Source of the DNA: Darksidea phi | Lineage: Eukaryota; Ascomycota; Dothideomycetes; Pleosporales; Lentitheciaceae | Length of the DNA: 64,000 nt | Assembly: GCA_030770425.1 (NCBI GenBank) | Contig: JASJFT010000016.1 | Location: forward strand, 310,001-374,000 | Direction of reading: 5' to 3' | Part shown: piece after piece, positions 21,829-33,899 of the stretch | Layout of the letters: every line of letters starts with the position of its first letter | Position numbering within the stretch: position 1 is the stretch's first letter | Translations under genes and position numbers: made by a program | Notes under the pieces: model-generated | The model's input: the letters and a program-made list of their open reading frames with translations, nothing else | Databases searched by the model: none | What the model was told of the DNA's origin: nothing

Positions 21829-22791
21829 TGTGGGTGGTGGAGGTGAGGATGTGGTGGGTGGGTAGGTGTGGTTGCGGAGGATGTGAGGGGGGAAGGAAAA
21901 AGTATGTGGAGAGATTGGAGGGGATTTGCAGCGGCTCGGCCAAGAGCACGTAGGACTAGGCGGAGTAAAGAGTGAGATGGAAGTCGTAGAAAGCATTTGG
22001 CTGGTGAATGTGCTAGCGGCTCGCTTAGCGTCGATCTCCCGTTGTTGCAGTAACCCTAACGGTGGACCTGCAGACTTCGTTGCAGCGTAGTCACTTCATT
22101 TCCTCTCTTGGCCTCTTCCGAAGGCTTCTGTAGGAGATCAGCTCCGAAGTGCAGTCTCACTCTTCCAGCGTGTTTCTTAGTTTGATGGATATAGCCTCAG
22201 CATGTGCGGGCTATGCAGCCTGTTACTCATCGCAAATGAGGAGGTCAAAGATTCGTACCGACCAGGCCATAGCGAGACGTAGACCGGGGCCTTGGGAACC
22301 GCAAGATTGTGACTGCGCCCACCTACATGCTATAATGGAGATGTTTGTCGCAAGTTGCGCTGCCACCACACGTTGATGCCTCGTGTGCTGTCATGCGCAC
22401 CTTCACGGTGGTAACGAACCCCATGATCCGCCCACAAGCACGCGTTCTCATACCTCCCGAACATCCCTTCCGGCCGCTCACTCCTTCCATCTATGCAATG
22501 ACTGTTTACGTCAACCAGACTCTACTACTCGCAGTACGCTACCAAAAACCAGGTGACTTGCTACTACTCCACCACAACAACGGTTCACTTCATCAAGGAA
22601 AAATACCCTCCCAAAGCGCAGGTAAACATTAGGCTCGCGTTGAGCCGTCGCCTGCCCACTCCGACCCATTCAACAAGATCACCCACCTCATCTTGTGTCT
22701 CAGCCACATCGCCTTCCCCAACTACCCTCACTACTCACTACCGTTTCCCTTGCAAGAATTTCCACGACTTACCGTCGCCATCACCCCAAGC
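21829..22791. other. Divergent intergenic region
   Basis: Shared upstream region of the divergent genes at 21828 (minus) and 22792 (plus). The plus frame of the right-hand gene is open upstream to 22693, but that part is Pro/Ser/Thr-rich. No other feature seen. Confidence 0.5.
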
Positions 22792-23241
22792 ATGTCCATA
22801 AAGATGAGCTCTCCAAAGAAGGTATCCACCCTCCCCACCACCGCCATCACCGCCACCCTCACTAAACCCACACTCCAGACGACGACCACCCCAACAGCCT
22901 CCCCCAAACCCGCAAGTCCCCGCCCCCACCTCCGCCCCTTCAGCAGCCGCAAAAACTCGGATCTCACCACCCTCGCAACCCAAAACGCAGACCTATACCG
23001 CCAAATCTCCACCCTGCAGTCCGACCTCGCAACCGCAACCCAGACGGCGCGCTGCGCTTCGGAAAGAGAAGCCAACCTCAAATCCCTGGCTCGCAAGTTT
23101 TGGAAAGACGAGTGGAGCGGCATGAAGGACTATGTGAGCTTGTTTAATAACGGCGAGGCTGCTAGGGATATTGAAGAGATTGAGGAGAGGATTTTGAAGG
23201 AGTATCGAGAGTTGTTTGGGGAGAAGCATGCGAAGAAATGA
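22792..23241 (+). CDS. Small coiled-coil hypothetical protein
   Basis: Not recognised. 149 residues from MSIKMSSPKKV, with a second in-frame ATG at 22804. The N-terminal half is Thr/Pro/Ser-rich and disordered. Residues about 60-145 form a likely coiled coil (LATQNADLYRQISTLQSDL, then REANLKSLARKFWKDEW and EEIEERILKEYRELFGEK). The change from low complexity to a conserved-looking amphipathic C-terminus supports a real gene, although length and codon use alone would not. Confidence 0.6.
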   Translation: MSIKMSSPKKVSTLPTTAITATLTKPTLQTTTTPTASPKPASPRPHLRPFSSRKNSDLTTLATQNADLYRQISTLQSDLATATQTARCASEREANLKSLARKFWKDEWSGMKDYVSLFNNGEAARDIEEIEERILKEYRELFGEKHAKK

Positions 23242-23669
23242 TGAGTGCGATCGTCCATGGCGCTGCGCTTGGGCGCGAGGTCTGGGTACCTGTCGATGGG
23301 GTAATCGTCACTGTTTGTACCGTTTTGTCTGGGGAGAGCTTGGCTGTGAACAAAGTTTGGGAGGAGGTTGAGAATGATGTGAGCGGTTGGAAGAAGATGC
23401 CCAGAAGATTTTGTGTACTGATGAGAGCGTAGGATAGAAACAAAAGTTTGTGCCGAACAGAATCTTTGCAAAATTGTCCTATTCTTTGGAAATAATTGGC
23501 TACGATTTGACGGGAAAAACTCCCTCTAAAGTCTAGGATCAACAAGTGCCCTCGCTATGCAAAAAACTACATCGCCAAAGAAGAGTATGGTATAGCGCAG
23601 AAACAACGCTCAAATATGCGATAACAATACAAGACTCATTCAACTATACGCTCAAAACGCCCCGCTAGT
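23242..23669. other. Convergent intergenic region
   Basis: 3' flanks of the convergent genes ending at 23241 and 23670. Nothing recognised. Confidence 0.5.
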
Positions 23670-26600
23670 TCAACATGCATGTCTCTCGTTCACTGTTCCT
23701 ACAACTAGCCAGTCCAGAACCCGGTTCAGCCGACCCTTATGCTTCATCGTCTGCTTCTCGGATTGTTCTCCCTCTCGGTCATCGCTCGCGGATCGACGAA
23801 TCTTCTTTTCATGATGATACTGTCGATCGCACTCTACTTCTCGATGCTCTTCGCCCTGCTCTTTCTCATCGGTACAACGCCCGTTCTTATCGTTCACGCT
23901 TCTGTCCTTCTCGGGCCTAACAAGTACCATAAGCATGCGCTTAGGTTATGTAGCAACAACATCTTCGAATCATATCAACTACCTTCCATCCTCGATCATT
24001 CGTGGTCGGTCCCGCTCACGCTCACGGTCTCGTGCGATGTCGTCCATGTCGTCATCATAGTCCCGACGGCCCCTCCTATCTCCATCATCACGATGGCTAC
24101 GACGGCTTCGTCGATCATGGTCTCGATGGTCGCGGTCGTCGTGGTCATCGCGGTCACGATCGTCGTATTCATCCTCTAAAATACATCAGTGTTGAAGCTC
24201 AAGATTAAGGTATCAAGACTGCTCACCCCTAGACTCCCGGATCTCCTTAGTGCGGTCGGCCAATTTCTGAATCTCCTGCTTCGTAAGGACCCTCAAGACG
24301 ATGACACAGTCCAGGCGCTCTTCGAAGCGCTCCTTAGCTTCTTCGAGAGCTTGTGGGTTTACGAACTTCCGATCGATCTTAGTCCATCGAGCGTTTGGCG
24401 GAATGTCCTTCCCCTTCATAGCGCTCTTATGAGGGGCAACACCCTCGCGGATCGGCTCCGGGTCCTCCGGAAACTTCTCAGTTGGCTTGCGAAGGATTCC
24501 TCTAGGTTGGGGTTGGGGCTCCTTAGGCGGAGCAACAATCTGGACTGCCTTGCTTGATTGCTCTCTGTCGATGGAGTCAGGCTCCTGTACTAGGCTATTG
24601 TCTAGCACATGAGACGAACGCTCATCGTAGCGGGAGTAAGGAGGCTCCGCAACCGTGGACGGTGCCCCACGGGAGCGAGGGTCGTCTGTGCGCTCCCGGG
24701 ACCTGTCCGTGTCCTCTCTACGCCGTCGTCGCTCTTTATCTCGATCGGAATCGCCCGGATCACGAGTCCGTCCGCTTTTCTCAGCCTCTTGCTGAATGCG
24801 GCGTCGGTATTCTTCATCGGGGTCTAGAGGAGCTTCCTTGGGAGCTGGCTCTTTTCGGCGCTCAGCCTCTCGTGCTGCATCTCTGTCCACGTAGTGACGG
24901 GGTCGTTCATCACCACTACCTTCAGACGACGGGGGCTTTCGTGGCCTCCGCTCACGATCCTCATCTTCGTAGCGACGCTCACGAGGTTTGCGATCGGCAT
25001 CTTGAGCCGTGGCATACGCAGCAGCGGCGGGGGGCAGACGCTCTTCTGGTCCTCGATCGCGACGCTCTTCCGGTAGCCGGTCACGGCGCTCCTCAGGTCC
25101 TCTATCGCGCCTGTCCTCACGACGGTCATCGGGAACCCGATCACGCCTGTCCTTCCCCTCCCGCTCTTTACGTGGCTCGCGCTCCTTCTCCAAGTCTCGC
25201 TCACGCTCACGCTCACGCTCACGATCACGCTCACTGCCTCGCTCTCGATCTCGGGATTTCAAAACGGCAGCACCCAAAGTAGCAGCTGCACCAGCAGCGG
25301 CGCCAGCGGCTATTGGGACGGCTGATGTTGACGCCACTTGGCTGCTATCACGGCGATCCCGCTCTCGCTCTCGAGGACGTTCTTCATATGTTGGGGCGGC
25401 TTCACGCTCACGGGGGAGTCGAGGCTCCGGCATGCGAACATCAGCACGGTCTGGGGTGTAGTATTGGTTGCCATATTCTTCAGGCCGTGCGCGTGGCGCC
25501 TCCGGTGCAGTCCATACGGGTTGGCGATCAAGAGGTGGGTCTAGTATATGGCCGCTGTTTCCCGAGGCAATGCCAAAGCCGCGGGTAGCCACATCGCGGT
25601 CTTCGAATCGATCAACAGTATTGTACCTCCTATTTTCTGTATCTCTATCTCGTCGATCGTATTCGTCGTGGTACGTGTCTCGTCTGTGATCTCGGGGCTC
25701 CTGGTGGATGGCTGGAGCGTGATGCCTAGTCGAAGCGTTCCGCGCTGGGACAACATCCGGATAGGGGTCGTATTTGGGAATATCGCGGGACCGCTCCAGT
25801 GATGGAGATCTACCCCGGTGGTGAGTGCCGTTCTTGCTGATGCCATTGATCCTATCAAAACCGCGAGTTGATGGAGGGGGGCCAAGTTCTCTGTTGGAGA
25901 CGCGCGGGCCACGGTCCAAGATCATGCTGGTAGGCCGTGAGCTACGTTCCACGCTGCCTGATCGTGGTCGGCGCCATGCGGGCTCTGTATCCTTGTACAT
26001 GCTCGCAGGATCCGTGTAGGAGTAGCCGTCGTCACCAAACTCGGTCGCCCGTACTAGAGGCTTGTGCTGATTATAAGTCCTGCCACCGCTGTTGACACTG
26101 TAGCCGCGGGATTCGCCTGACTCTCGACGGCGGGGGTCAATCACTTCCTTCTCAGCAATCAGTCTCGTCGAATGGCTACTATCGTCCACGCTGTAGACCT
26201 TTTTGTGCTCTCTTCGAGGAGCACCGTGAGTGATATAGGTCTCGGGGCGGTTGTCAAATGACCGAGCCAAGGGACTGGTCGCGTGTTCGTGATGATTGTG
26301 TACTCCATGGGAGCGTATGGGTATAGACGTGACCGTGGCTAGGTTGATGCTGGATCTGGAGAGTCGATCGTCAGACTCGGTGAGCGTGTTTCGCCGCGGT
26401 CGGCCGGTATACGAGTCGTATTTGAGGCTTGAGGACCGCGAGCCGGACGATGTGTTTGGTGTATACGTGTGCTGTGGGTAATGGGAGCCTGTGATTCTCT
26501 CGCCGCTGGTTCTTGGCGATGCCGGACGGCCATAGTAGTTGGAGTCAGAGTATGGGTCGAAAGTGCCGGTAGATGACCTTGCTGGATTCCCCATCCGTCC

Positions 26601-26780
26601 CCGTGGGGAAGACGCCCGGTAGTATCGCGAATCCATGTTCGCGGACTGCGTTGCCGTCGACAATTTCCGAGGCGGGACAGCGACGGTATGACGGCGAGGG
26701 GGCAGAGGCGGCGGCTGGGTGCAGGAATAAGAATACCTCCGCAGGCTTTGGGCCTTTTGGGGGAGCACAACACTAGTCAT
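23670..26780 (-). CDS. Large R/E/D-rich disordered protein with conserved C-terminal domain
   Basis: Fungus-specific protein of unknown function. Exons read as 26780-24227, 24175-23983 and 23916-23670 (introns 51 and 66 bp), 997 residues. The first ~780 residues are disordered, Ser/Arg/Asp/Glu/Tyr-rich, with an ERERERERD run from about 25235. A Gly/Ala-rich hydrophobic stretch (VPIAAGAAAGAAATLGAAVL) precedes it. The conserved part near the end of exon 1 reads PPNARWTKIDRKFVNPQALE, then ERFEERLDCVIVLRVLTKQE. Exon 2 is almost purely D/R/H/E. Exon 3 rests on a good acceptor (TTGTTAG) and frame, and ends with KHKGRLNRVLDWLVVGT. The start at 26780 was preferred over 27104, and MDSRYYRASSPRGRMG at 26636 is a good alternative. 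The family may be one of the fungal DUF families; I cannot name it with certainty. Confidence 0.8.
25197..25235. repeat. TCACGC hexanucleotide microsatellite (coding)
   Basis: About six copies of ctcacg/tcacgc units inside the preceding gene, encoding the alternating Arg-Glu run on the minus strand. A likely site of length variation in multiples of two residues. Confidence 0.9.
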
Positions 26781-27814
26781 CGTCACAGTCAGCCGGTTGA
26801 ACGTGGACAGGCGAGGACGCAATGGCACCAACGGGAGAGAATCGGTGACGAGTTCTGGCGAGGAACTGTGCCGAACTTCAACATACATTCTGCGGCCTAT
26901 ATGGGTGGGCCGGCCGCCGCAAAGAGAGTTGGCGGGACGACTTTGGTGGCAGCGGTCTGAGCACGATAGCAATGGCGGCCCAAGGAGGCCTTTGCGGATG
27001 GCAGCGCCCGGTGAATGCAGGGTCGAGGGTCTGACGAGCTGCAGAGTCAACGTGAGGTTTGCAGATGCGCGCAGGGACAGCCCAGGGCGCAGGAAGCAGG
27101 GCACGCTGACGGAGTTGCCAGGCAGTGAATGGGGGGTAGATGGGCCTCCACGCGCCGCAGCAGAGCACGGATCGCTGAGAGATACGCCGCTGGGCTACGC
27201 GGCGAAGGGGTGAAGAGGAAGCGGAAGGGAAAGGGATGGTATCGCGAGGTTCTGCAGCCCAAAGTGCGCTCGAGGAGCCTGGTTGCGCGTGTGAGGGTGA
27301 AGATCGGCGTGGGCTATGACATCGTCAGCCGCCAAGCCGCGACGCCCCATTCGCTGGAAGATTTCAGCCGTGACCCTTATTTTGCTGCAAGCCCCGCGCC
27401 CAGCAGCCCAGGCGTGCGGTCACACTCATGCAGATTTGAAGACTCGAAGACTTTGAAGACTCGCTACCGGCTTCGGCTCAACGCTCGCCGTGCGCTAGCC
27501 TGTTTTGCCTCGCCATCGTGCCTTCCCTACTGCAAAGGGCCACCGGTCGCCCCTGCCGCCGTCGAAGTCGACGCCGCCCCGCTCTTTCCTCCGGCCGAGA
27601 CATCGTCGACTGTCGCTTCGGGCAGGAGGGCCCTGCCAGATGCCCAACCAGCCCGCCGCCGTGAAATGAAGCTGAAGCATCGCGTCCGGTGTGCCTCTGC
27701 GGCCCGATCGCTTTTGCCTGCAATCTTCACCACATGGCCACGTAGCACTCAGCATCTGCCCATCTCAAACAGATCCATTTCTCAATTGCCCCTGTGGCTG
27801 TCTAGCTAGCTACC
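26781..27814. other. Intergenic, GC-rich
   Basis: Upstream flank of the R/E-rich gene and 3' flank of the sugar porter. A 226-codon plus-strand frame (27129-27809) is open but lacks any recognisable motif and is treated as chance. A short gaagact repeat lies at 27438-27464. Confidence 0.5.
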
Positions 27815-29870
27815 CTATGCGTCCTCGATGTGCTGCACGCCCGCAACACCGCCTTTCTGCCCAGCCCCGCTGGCGACCGAGGCAGCATCGTTGGTGACAT
27901 GGTGGTGTTGCAGCTGCTTCGCCCGTGAGTACCGAGGGATCGTGTCCCAGATGCACCCTTTGATGATGTTGCCTTCGAACAGATGATGAATCGACTCCAA
28001 GGGCACATTTTTGGTCTCCGGCACGCAGAAAACCGTGTAGACGCCCATCAAGATGCAGCAAGATCCAAAGAGGAGGAAGGTGCCGTAGGTGATGTCGTCC
28101 AACATCAGGGGTGTGAGCTTCGCTGTTGACCGTGAGCTTAGATTCAAACAGCCTAACGACCGACCCACCAATAGCAAAATTAAAAAGCCACTGTGTCATC
28201 AGCGCCAAAGCCATCACCAGCGAGCGCACTGTGTGCCCAAACCGTTAGCCCATGTTCGGCAGTCGTGCTCTAAAGAAGGATAGGACTCGCTATCGTCCCG
28301 CCAACTTACCATGGTTAGGCGAGCACTCCGACGAGAGAATGAACGGCACGGGGCCCCAACCTGCATACGTTAACCTGGATCATGTGTTGCACGGTTGCCA
28401 CTTACCAAAGGAATAGAACACCACAAACAAGTAGACGCAGATGATGGCAAAGATGCTGTTGCCGGTGAGCGCATCCCCGGCCTTGGTTGGGTGAACTGCG
28501 GCGTTGACACCAATATAGAACATGGAAAATGCTTGTCCTGCTGAGCCGATGAGGAGACTCCACTGCAGCCGACGTTAGCACAGCGGTTCCATGCTAAACT
28601 AGATAGGCGAAGAAGATGTCGGTGAGTCTCTGCAAGCTGAGCGTGGGTAACCTTGCCATCATGGCCAACACATACCTTGCGACCCATTTGTTCCGTGAAA
28701 GCCATGAGACCGATTGCTGTCACCACTATCTTCACAATGCCGTACACCCCGGTAGCGAAAAGCCCGGCCGAGGTGCCTCGAAGCCCAATTGACTGGAAGA
28801 TCTGTGGAGCGTAGTAGTTGATCGAGTTAGTTCCGGTCCACTGCTGAAAGAACATCAGGATGACGGCAAACGATGTCTGGTAGAACATGCGCTTGCTCGA
28901 GCACGCCGCCTTTAGCTGAGCGGCGAGTGCAAGCTTTTCGTGTCCGTGGAAATCGGCCACGATTTCATCCAGCTCTTGTACCACGTCTTTGTCATCAACG
29001 GATTTGCCTCGAACTTTTGCTAGTGCCTTTGCAGCGTCTCTGAAGCGGTTCTTTTCCACGAGCCAGCGAGGCGATTCGTTCTGAAATACAATTCCGATCA
29101 GCAACAGAACCCCCGGCAGCATCTGAAGTGCAAATGGGATACGCCATTTAGCAGAGCTCAGTGTCTTGATCTGTATGTTGATGCCGTAGTTGACGAAGAA
29201 TGACAAACATATCCCAGTGACATTGAAAAGTTGCATACTACAACAGTTAGCCCAGATAACTGCAGAGAAAGCCGACGACCGACCATCCAATGCATCGCCC
29301 TCGGATCTCCTTGTTCGCATTTTCGCCAATATATGTTGGGACGACCGCAGAGATTAGACCAACGCCGAAACCTCCGATGACTCGACCGGCATAAAGCTGA
29401 GCTAGGGACGTGGTGTTGATGGCGCACAAAGTCTGCACAATGGAGCCGATGATGAAGATGATATCCGCAATGATGAGGGCTTGCTTTCGTCCGAATGTGT
29501 CACTGACGTAGAATGAGGACATGGCTCCAAAGAAACATCCGGCCTGTGCAGGGCCCGTCAGCTGCAATCATCGTCATGTCCAGGATAACACACCTGAAGC
29601 ACGGAGACGATGTTGCCCTGCAAGTTGCTGAAATGAGGGCTTGTCTCGTCCAAATTGAAAGAGTGTAGGAAAGCGTCCATCCTGAGCACGCCGCCTGTGC
29701 ATCCAAATATTAGCTAGACCGATAGTCATCGCATGGTCCCGTCGCATACCGATCAAACCCGTATCCCAGCCGAACAGCATACCGCCAAATGAAGCGACCA
29801 CCGTGAGGAAATATACCTGACGATAGGCTTTGACGTCACTCAAAACGGCTTTCAGGTTAAATTTCGCCAT
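27815..29870 (-). CDS. MFS sugar porter (hexose/quinate-type permease)
   Basis: Plasma-membrane proton symporter of the fungal sugar porter family; substrate not predictable. Eight exons: 29870-29750, 29694-29594, 29543-29284, 29237-28676, 28562-28406, 28360-28310, 28228-28169, 28122-27815, giving 539 residues. Signatures seen: FGWDTGLIGG in TM1, SDTFGRKQAL in loop 2-3, GRVIGGFGVGLISAVVPTYI then GENANKEIRGRCIG (sugar transport signature), NESPRWLVEKNR, FFQQWTGTNSINYYAPQIFQ, GWGPVPFILSSECSPNHVRS and VPETKNVPLESIHHLFEG. Twelve hydrophobic segments fit the family. All splice junctions restore frame and motif, including the short 51- and 60-bp exons; the last acceptor CAG at 28123 gives AKLTPLMLDDITYGTFLLFG. 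The Gln-Gln and Asn-Tyr-Tyr of TM7 favour a hexose/polyol or quinate-like substrate. Confidence 0.93.
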
Positions 29871-30731
29871 TGTTGCGAGACCCGTCGCTTGATTCGTGGG
29901 GTTGGAATTTTGAGAATTGATTTCAATCGCGGGTGAACCAGCCCAACGGCAGGAATCCGAAGGAGATGGAGAGGAGAAGCGTCTGTGAGGAGGAAAGATT
30001 GTGTTATCGACGGACTTTATAGCTATAGCCGTCAGATGCCGATTGAAGAACCATTAAGCTGGAAGCCGGACTACTTTCCGCAAAAGGCGACCAGGGGTCC
30101 GGGGATCGCTCGGTTATGACTGGAGCCTCCCCGGGTTCTGCTTTCCGGCGAACAGATATACATTCAGAAGCCGCATCTTGTAAGTACAGTTGAATGAAGC
30201 GCTCCCACTTGTCCGAAAATGAGATGAAAGAGTTGCGGACGGTGTCTGAACATTGCCGCCAGCCACTTCCGTCTCTGGAAGTGGCGCACGGTCCCGTTGC
30301 CGACGCTGCCTTTCTAACACACGGTACGACATACATTCGTAGAAACCGCGTATTATAGCATGTACCAGTGAAGTCTTATTGTTTTAAACGCACAGGGCCT
30401 TGATCCGTCTATAGCCGCGTGCGTGGCATCTATATGACTGGTTGAAGAGATATTAAGCGTTCCACTCTTTCCATGTATAGGTTATTTACAGGTTACATAG
30501 GGTACGCTTCTTACCATAGTATAGTTGCGCAATACAGCTTTTTCTCGGGAAAGAAAAAAGAATAACCCCATCCTGAGTACTACCGACGTCAAAACACCAA
30601 CAAGATTTATTCTATATGCATAGATCCGATTTGGTCGATGATAAGTTTCCATGTCATTGCTCCCTCATCTACACCTTAAAAGTAACGTCTAGGTCGATGC
30701 CCACTCTATGATGCTTTTCAAAGTCTGACTA
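29871..30731. other. Intergenic, sugar porter promoter side
   Basis: Upstream region of the sugar porter and 3' flank of the dehydrogenase. Bases 30340-30700 are AT-rich. No gene seen. Confidence 0.5.
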
Positions 30732-31836
30732 TCAGATATTTGCCCGCTCCTTCTGCTGTTCCGGCACCTGTGTCAAGAGTTTTTCCTCCTTGATTGCCGA
30801 CTTTAGGTTGTCCAGCACAAGTATTTCCATGTCGCGCTAATCAAGTGTCAGCTTCGTAACAGAACTGACCGCGACGCAGCTTACCTGAGTCTCAAATGTC
30901 GCGGTACCCACGTGAGGCAGCAGGACCACATTCTCCGCCTCCAGCAAACCCGGATGTATCTTAGGCTCTTCCTCAAAGACGTCCAGCCCAGCAGTCCAAA
31001 CCTTTCCACTCTTCAAAGCATCAACTAGCGCAGCCTCGTCGATCAGCGGCCCTCGCGCCGTGTTGATGATGATTACGCCATCCTTCATCTGTTCAAATTG
31101 CGCCTTCCCGATGATGTGTCTTGTATTGGAATTGAGGGATAAGTTGAGACTCAGTACATCCGACGTCTCCAACAGCTCGTCGAAGGTCACGTATTTGGCG
31201 CCATCCTCCTCACTCGCAGACAATTGCCGGCGATTGTGGTACTGTATCTTCATGCCAAAAGCCTTTGCACGGTGTGCCATTGCCCGACCGATTCCGCCCA
31301 TACCCAGGATACCGAGCGTTTTGTCCTTCGGGTCATGGCCGAGAGAAAAGTTGCCTCGCCAGTTGCCTGCTCAGTCAGTTTATGCGACCATCATATGGTT
31401 GATAGAACAAACCTTGTCTGACTGCCTGAAAACTCTGCGTAATGTTGCGCAGAGCGCCTAGCATCAGGAATATTCCCACGTCTGCCGTTGCATTGTTGAC
31501 TGCAATCGGGGTGCTGGACACCGAAATGCCCCTTCTAGTGCAAGCGTCAATGTCGATATTGTCGTAGCCCGCACCATTGTGGCATATAAACTTCAAGCTC
31601 TTGGGCAATGCACCGAGAAGCTCGTCGTTGAAATTCCCGGTCACTTTGTTCGAGTCGTTGCTTCGGTACAGGGCGAATACACCATCAAAGGCGCCAGACC
31701 TACATTTCGACAAGAAATCTTCGCGCGAGCCACCTTCGGGATATTCGTAAAGCTTCGATGCTATCTTTTCAACCTCTTGCCATTCCTTTCGCGCGTGCGC
31801 GATTTGTCCGATAAGCAGGGCAGCTCGTTGCGACAT
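30732..31836 (-). CDS. D-isomer-specific 2-hydroxyacid dehydrogenase
   Basis: NAD(P)-dependent oxidoreductase of the glyoxylate/hydroxypyruvate reductase group, interconverting a 2-oxoacid and a D-2-hydroxyacid. Exons 31836-31413, 31366-30885 and 30836-30732 (introns 46 and 48 bp) give 336 residues. Seen: KFICHNGAGYDNIDIDACTR and TADVGIFLMLGALRNI of the catalytic domain, then GNWRGNFSLG and the Rossmann loop TLGILGMGGIGRAMA. The catalytic Arg is in NTARGPLIDE, the Glu in LDVFEEEPKIHP and the His in LLPHVGTAT. Gly-rich GxGGIG followed by HNRRQ, with two Arg rather than an acidic residue after the second strand, suggests NADPH preference. Divergent from the NmrA-like gene, 970 bp apart. Substrate not determined. 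Confidence 0.93.
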
Positions 31837-32806
31837 GTTGGCCTTGAATGATTAAAATTGCCGAGCAGAGGAAGAGTGCAATCGACTGAGAGAAACGCAG
31901 AAAGCCAAAATCGTTCCCCGAATAGCGGCCGAGTGCATCATTTATTCCGTGTTGACGTAGATTCCGTTGACGTAGCATCGGCGTTTGCGCCGATCCGCCG
32001 CCCAAGGCATACTTATTACATACGCCGAATGTGGAAAATTTCCCCCTCGCAATCAATATCAAACGCAAACAGAACAGCGCACCCTACCTACAGCAGCTTG
32101 TCCTGTCTCGGAACATGTGCGGTCATATTGTTGTCCGTACTGCTATGTTGCAAGCTCCCAAACGTGATCCGCATTGCTTGCCTGCTGCGATGCAGAACCC
32201 CCTGTTTTATCCCCTCGAAGCGTGAACACCAAGCATCAATCGCTCGGCAGTGCCAACCCCACAGTGGAAGAGTCTATAGCAGTATCGATACAGGCGTCGA
32301 CCTACTTGCCGTTGCCAGAACGCGAAACGGGCGGCATCTGAACCAATGCCGACATCCCGGTCAAACGCCGACGTTCCCCACGACGCCCACAATTCCACCC
32401 CGCCCGCCCAGTGCAGCAAAACCCCCGGGCTTGTTATATCATCCCTGCACCGATGACGGGCCGGAACTGCTTGGAGCGCTTCATGTTAGCTCGGACTTGA
32501 CTCCGCATGGTGAAAGCAGCTACTCGTACTCTGCACTATGGAGCGACCTGCCATTACTTATTCTTCTAATGCTAGCCGGACGAATTGCGCGGGCGTGGGT
32601 CAGAGCAAGTTCAGCATATTCGATAATCCTGCGGGATCCGGGCGTACAGAACCGCACCCAATATTGCAGGTCAAGGCAACAGCAAGGCAGCACTCTCGTT
32701 GCCTGAGGTGGTGCCTAATCTGTGAGCTGCTCAAAGGCAGCGCGAAATCTGTCCCACAAGTGTATCTATATTCGAGTCAACGCATAGTGCAGTCCTGAAC
32801 GTGAAA
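31837..32806. other. Divergent intergenic region
   Basis: Shared upstream region of the dehydrogenase (minus) and the NmrA-like gene (plus). A 282-codon plus-strand frame (31858-32706) covers most of it but has no recognisable motif, starts inside the dehydrogenase leader and has no consistent domain. I regard it as fortuitous. Confidence 0.5.
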
Positions 32807-33899
32807 ATGGAGTTGAAAACCGTCGCCATTCTTGGAGTATGCAGCTGGAAATTGTTCATTGGGGACTATGAGCTAATGAGTGTCCGATAGCCTCGAGGTA
32901 ACGTTGGCACAGCCATCATCACCGAACTTCTCAAACATTCTCCTCGTTTCTCCATCACGGCTATATCCCGTCCAACATCTACCTACACTCCACCTACGGA
33001 CTTCAACATCACCACCAAGACCGTCGACTTCAGCTCTTTTGAGTCGCTCAGAGAAGCATTCGCCGGCCAAGATGCCATCGTCAACTGTGTTACCGGCGGA
33101 GCTACGCAGTACGACATGTCGAAGCTCACCATCGACGCTGCGGTCGCTGCAGGAGTGAAATTCTACTTCGCGAATGAGTTTGTAGGAAACTTGGGCTCCG
33201 AGCAGTACAGGCGCATGCCTGAGTCTTTTGTTGGTGGGAAGGTTAGGATTAGAGACTACCTTGAGAGCCTTGGAAAGGAACGGAAGCTTCACTGGACTGC
33301 TCTAAATGGTGGCCCGTTCTTCGATATGTGTAAGACATTCTACACTCAAACTAACACGATTCTTGGGAAGAGGGGGGATTAATGTGGTAACAGGGCTCAT
33401 GAAAGGGCCGGCTGGCTTCGACATCCCCAACCGCCGCGCCCGCATCTACGGCACAGGCAATAATCCCCTCCACTGGACACCTCTCCCTACCATCGCCCAT
33501 GCAGCAGTCAATATGCTGCTGGAACCTGACGCTGTATCCAATCGCGCCATTCACATCAGCCCTATCCCCGGACTCACACAAAACGCCATCCTCGCCACCC
33601 TTGAAACCGTCCTCGATACTAAATTTACAGTAACCAACATCGACATTGCCCAGATTAACAAAAACGCCAGGATCGCGCTCGAGAGGGGCGAAGCCGGCAA
33701 GGCGATGAAGGGCTTGGTGTTAAGCAATCAGTTCTACGAGGAAGATACTGGTAATGATCTTACTGGGCTGATTGAAAATGAGTTGGTTGGAGTGGAGGAG
33801 ATGGGTATCGAGGAGGCAGTCAAGGACGCCATTCAGAGGTATGGGAATGATACCCCGATTGTGGAGGCTATGTACAAGGTTGATCCCTGTGAGGTGTAG
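32807..33899 (+). CDS. NmrA-like / isoflavone reductase-like NAD(P)-binding protein
   Basis: Atypical short-chain dehydrogenase of the NmrA/PCBER group: a nucleotide sensor or an NADPH reductase of small aromatics. Exons 32807-32836, 32891-33329 and 33394-33899 give 324 residues. The tiny first exon encodes MELKTVAILG, and after the 54-bp intron PRGNVGTAIITELLKH completes the dinucleotide loop (GPRGNVG, a variant of GxxGxxG). Further blocks: FAGQDAIVNCVTGG, AAVAAGVKFYFANEFVGNLG (the Lys-Phe-Phe region typical of this group), LHWTALNGGPFFDM, then across the second intron WLMKGPAGFDIPNRRARIYG, and HWTPLPTIAHAAVNML. Arg in place of a small residue in the first loop is unusual but seen in some family members. 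Physiological substrate unknown. Confidence 0.9.

Noticed and set aside
27129..27809. 226-codon plus-strand frame between two minus-strand genes
   Set aside because: No recognisable motif, Arg/Ala/Ser-rich composition typical of chance frames in GC-rich flanks.
31858..32706. 282-codon frame in the divergent promoter region
   Set aside because: Starts in the dehydrogenase leader and shows no family similarity. The central hydrophobic patch (CAVILLSVLLCCKL) alone is not enough to call a gene.
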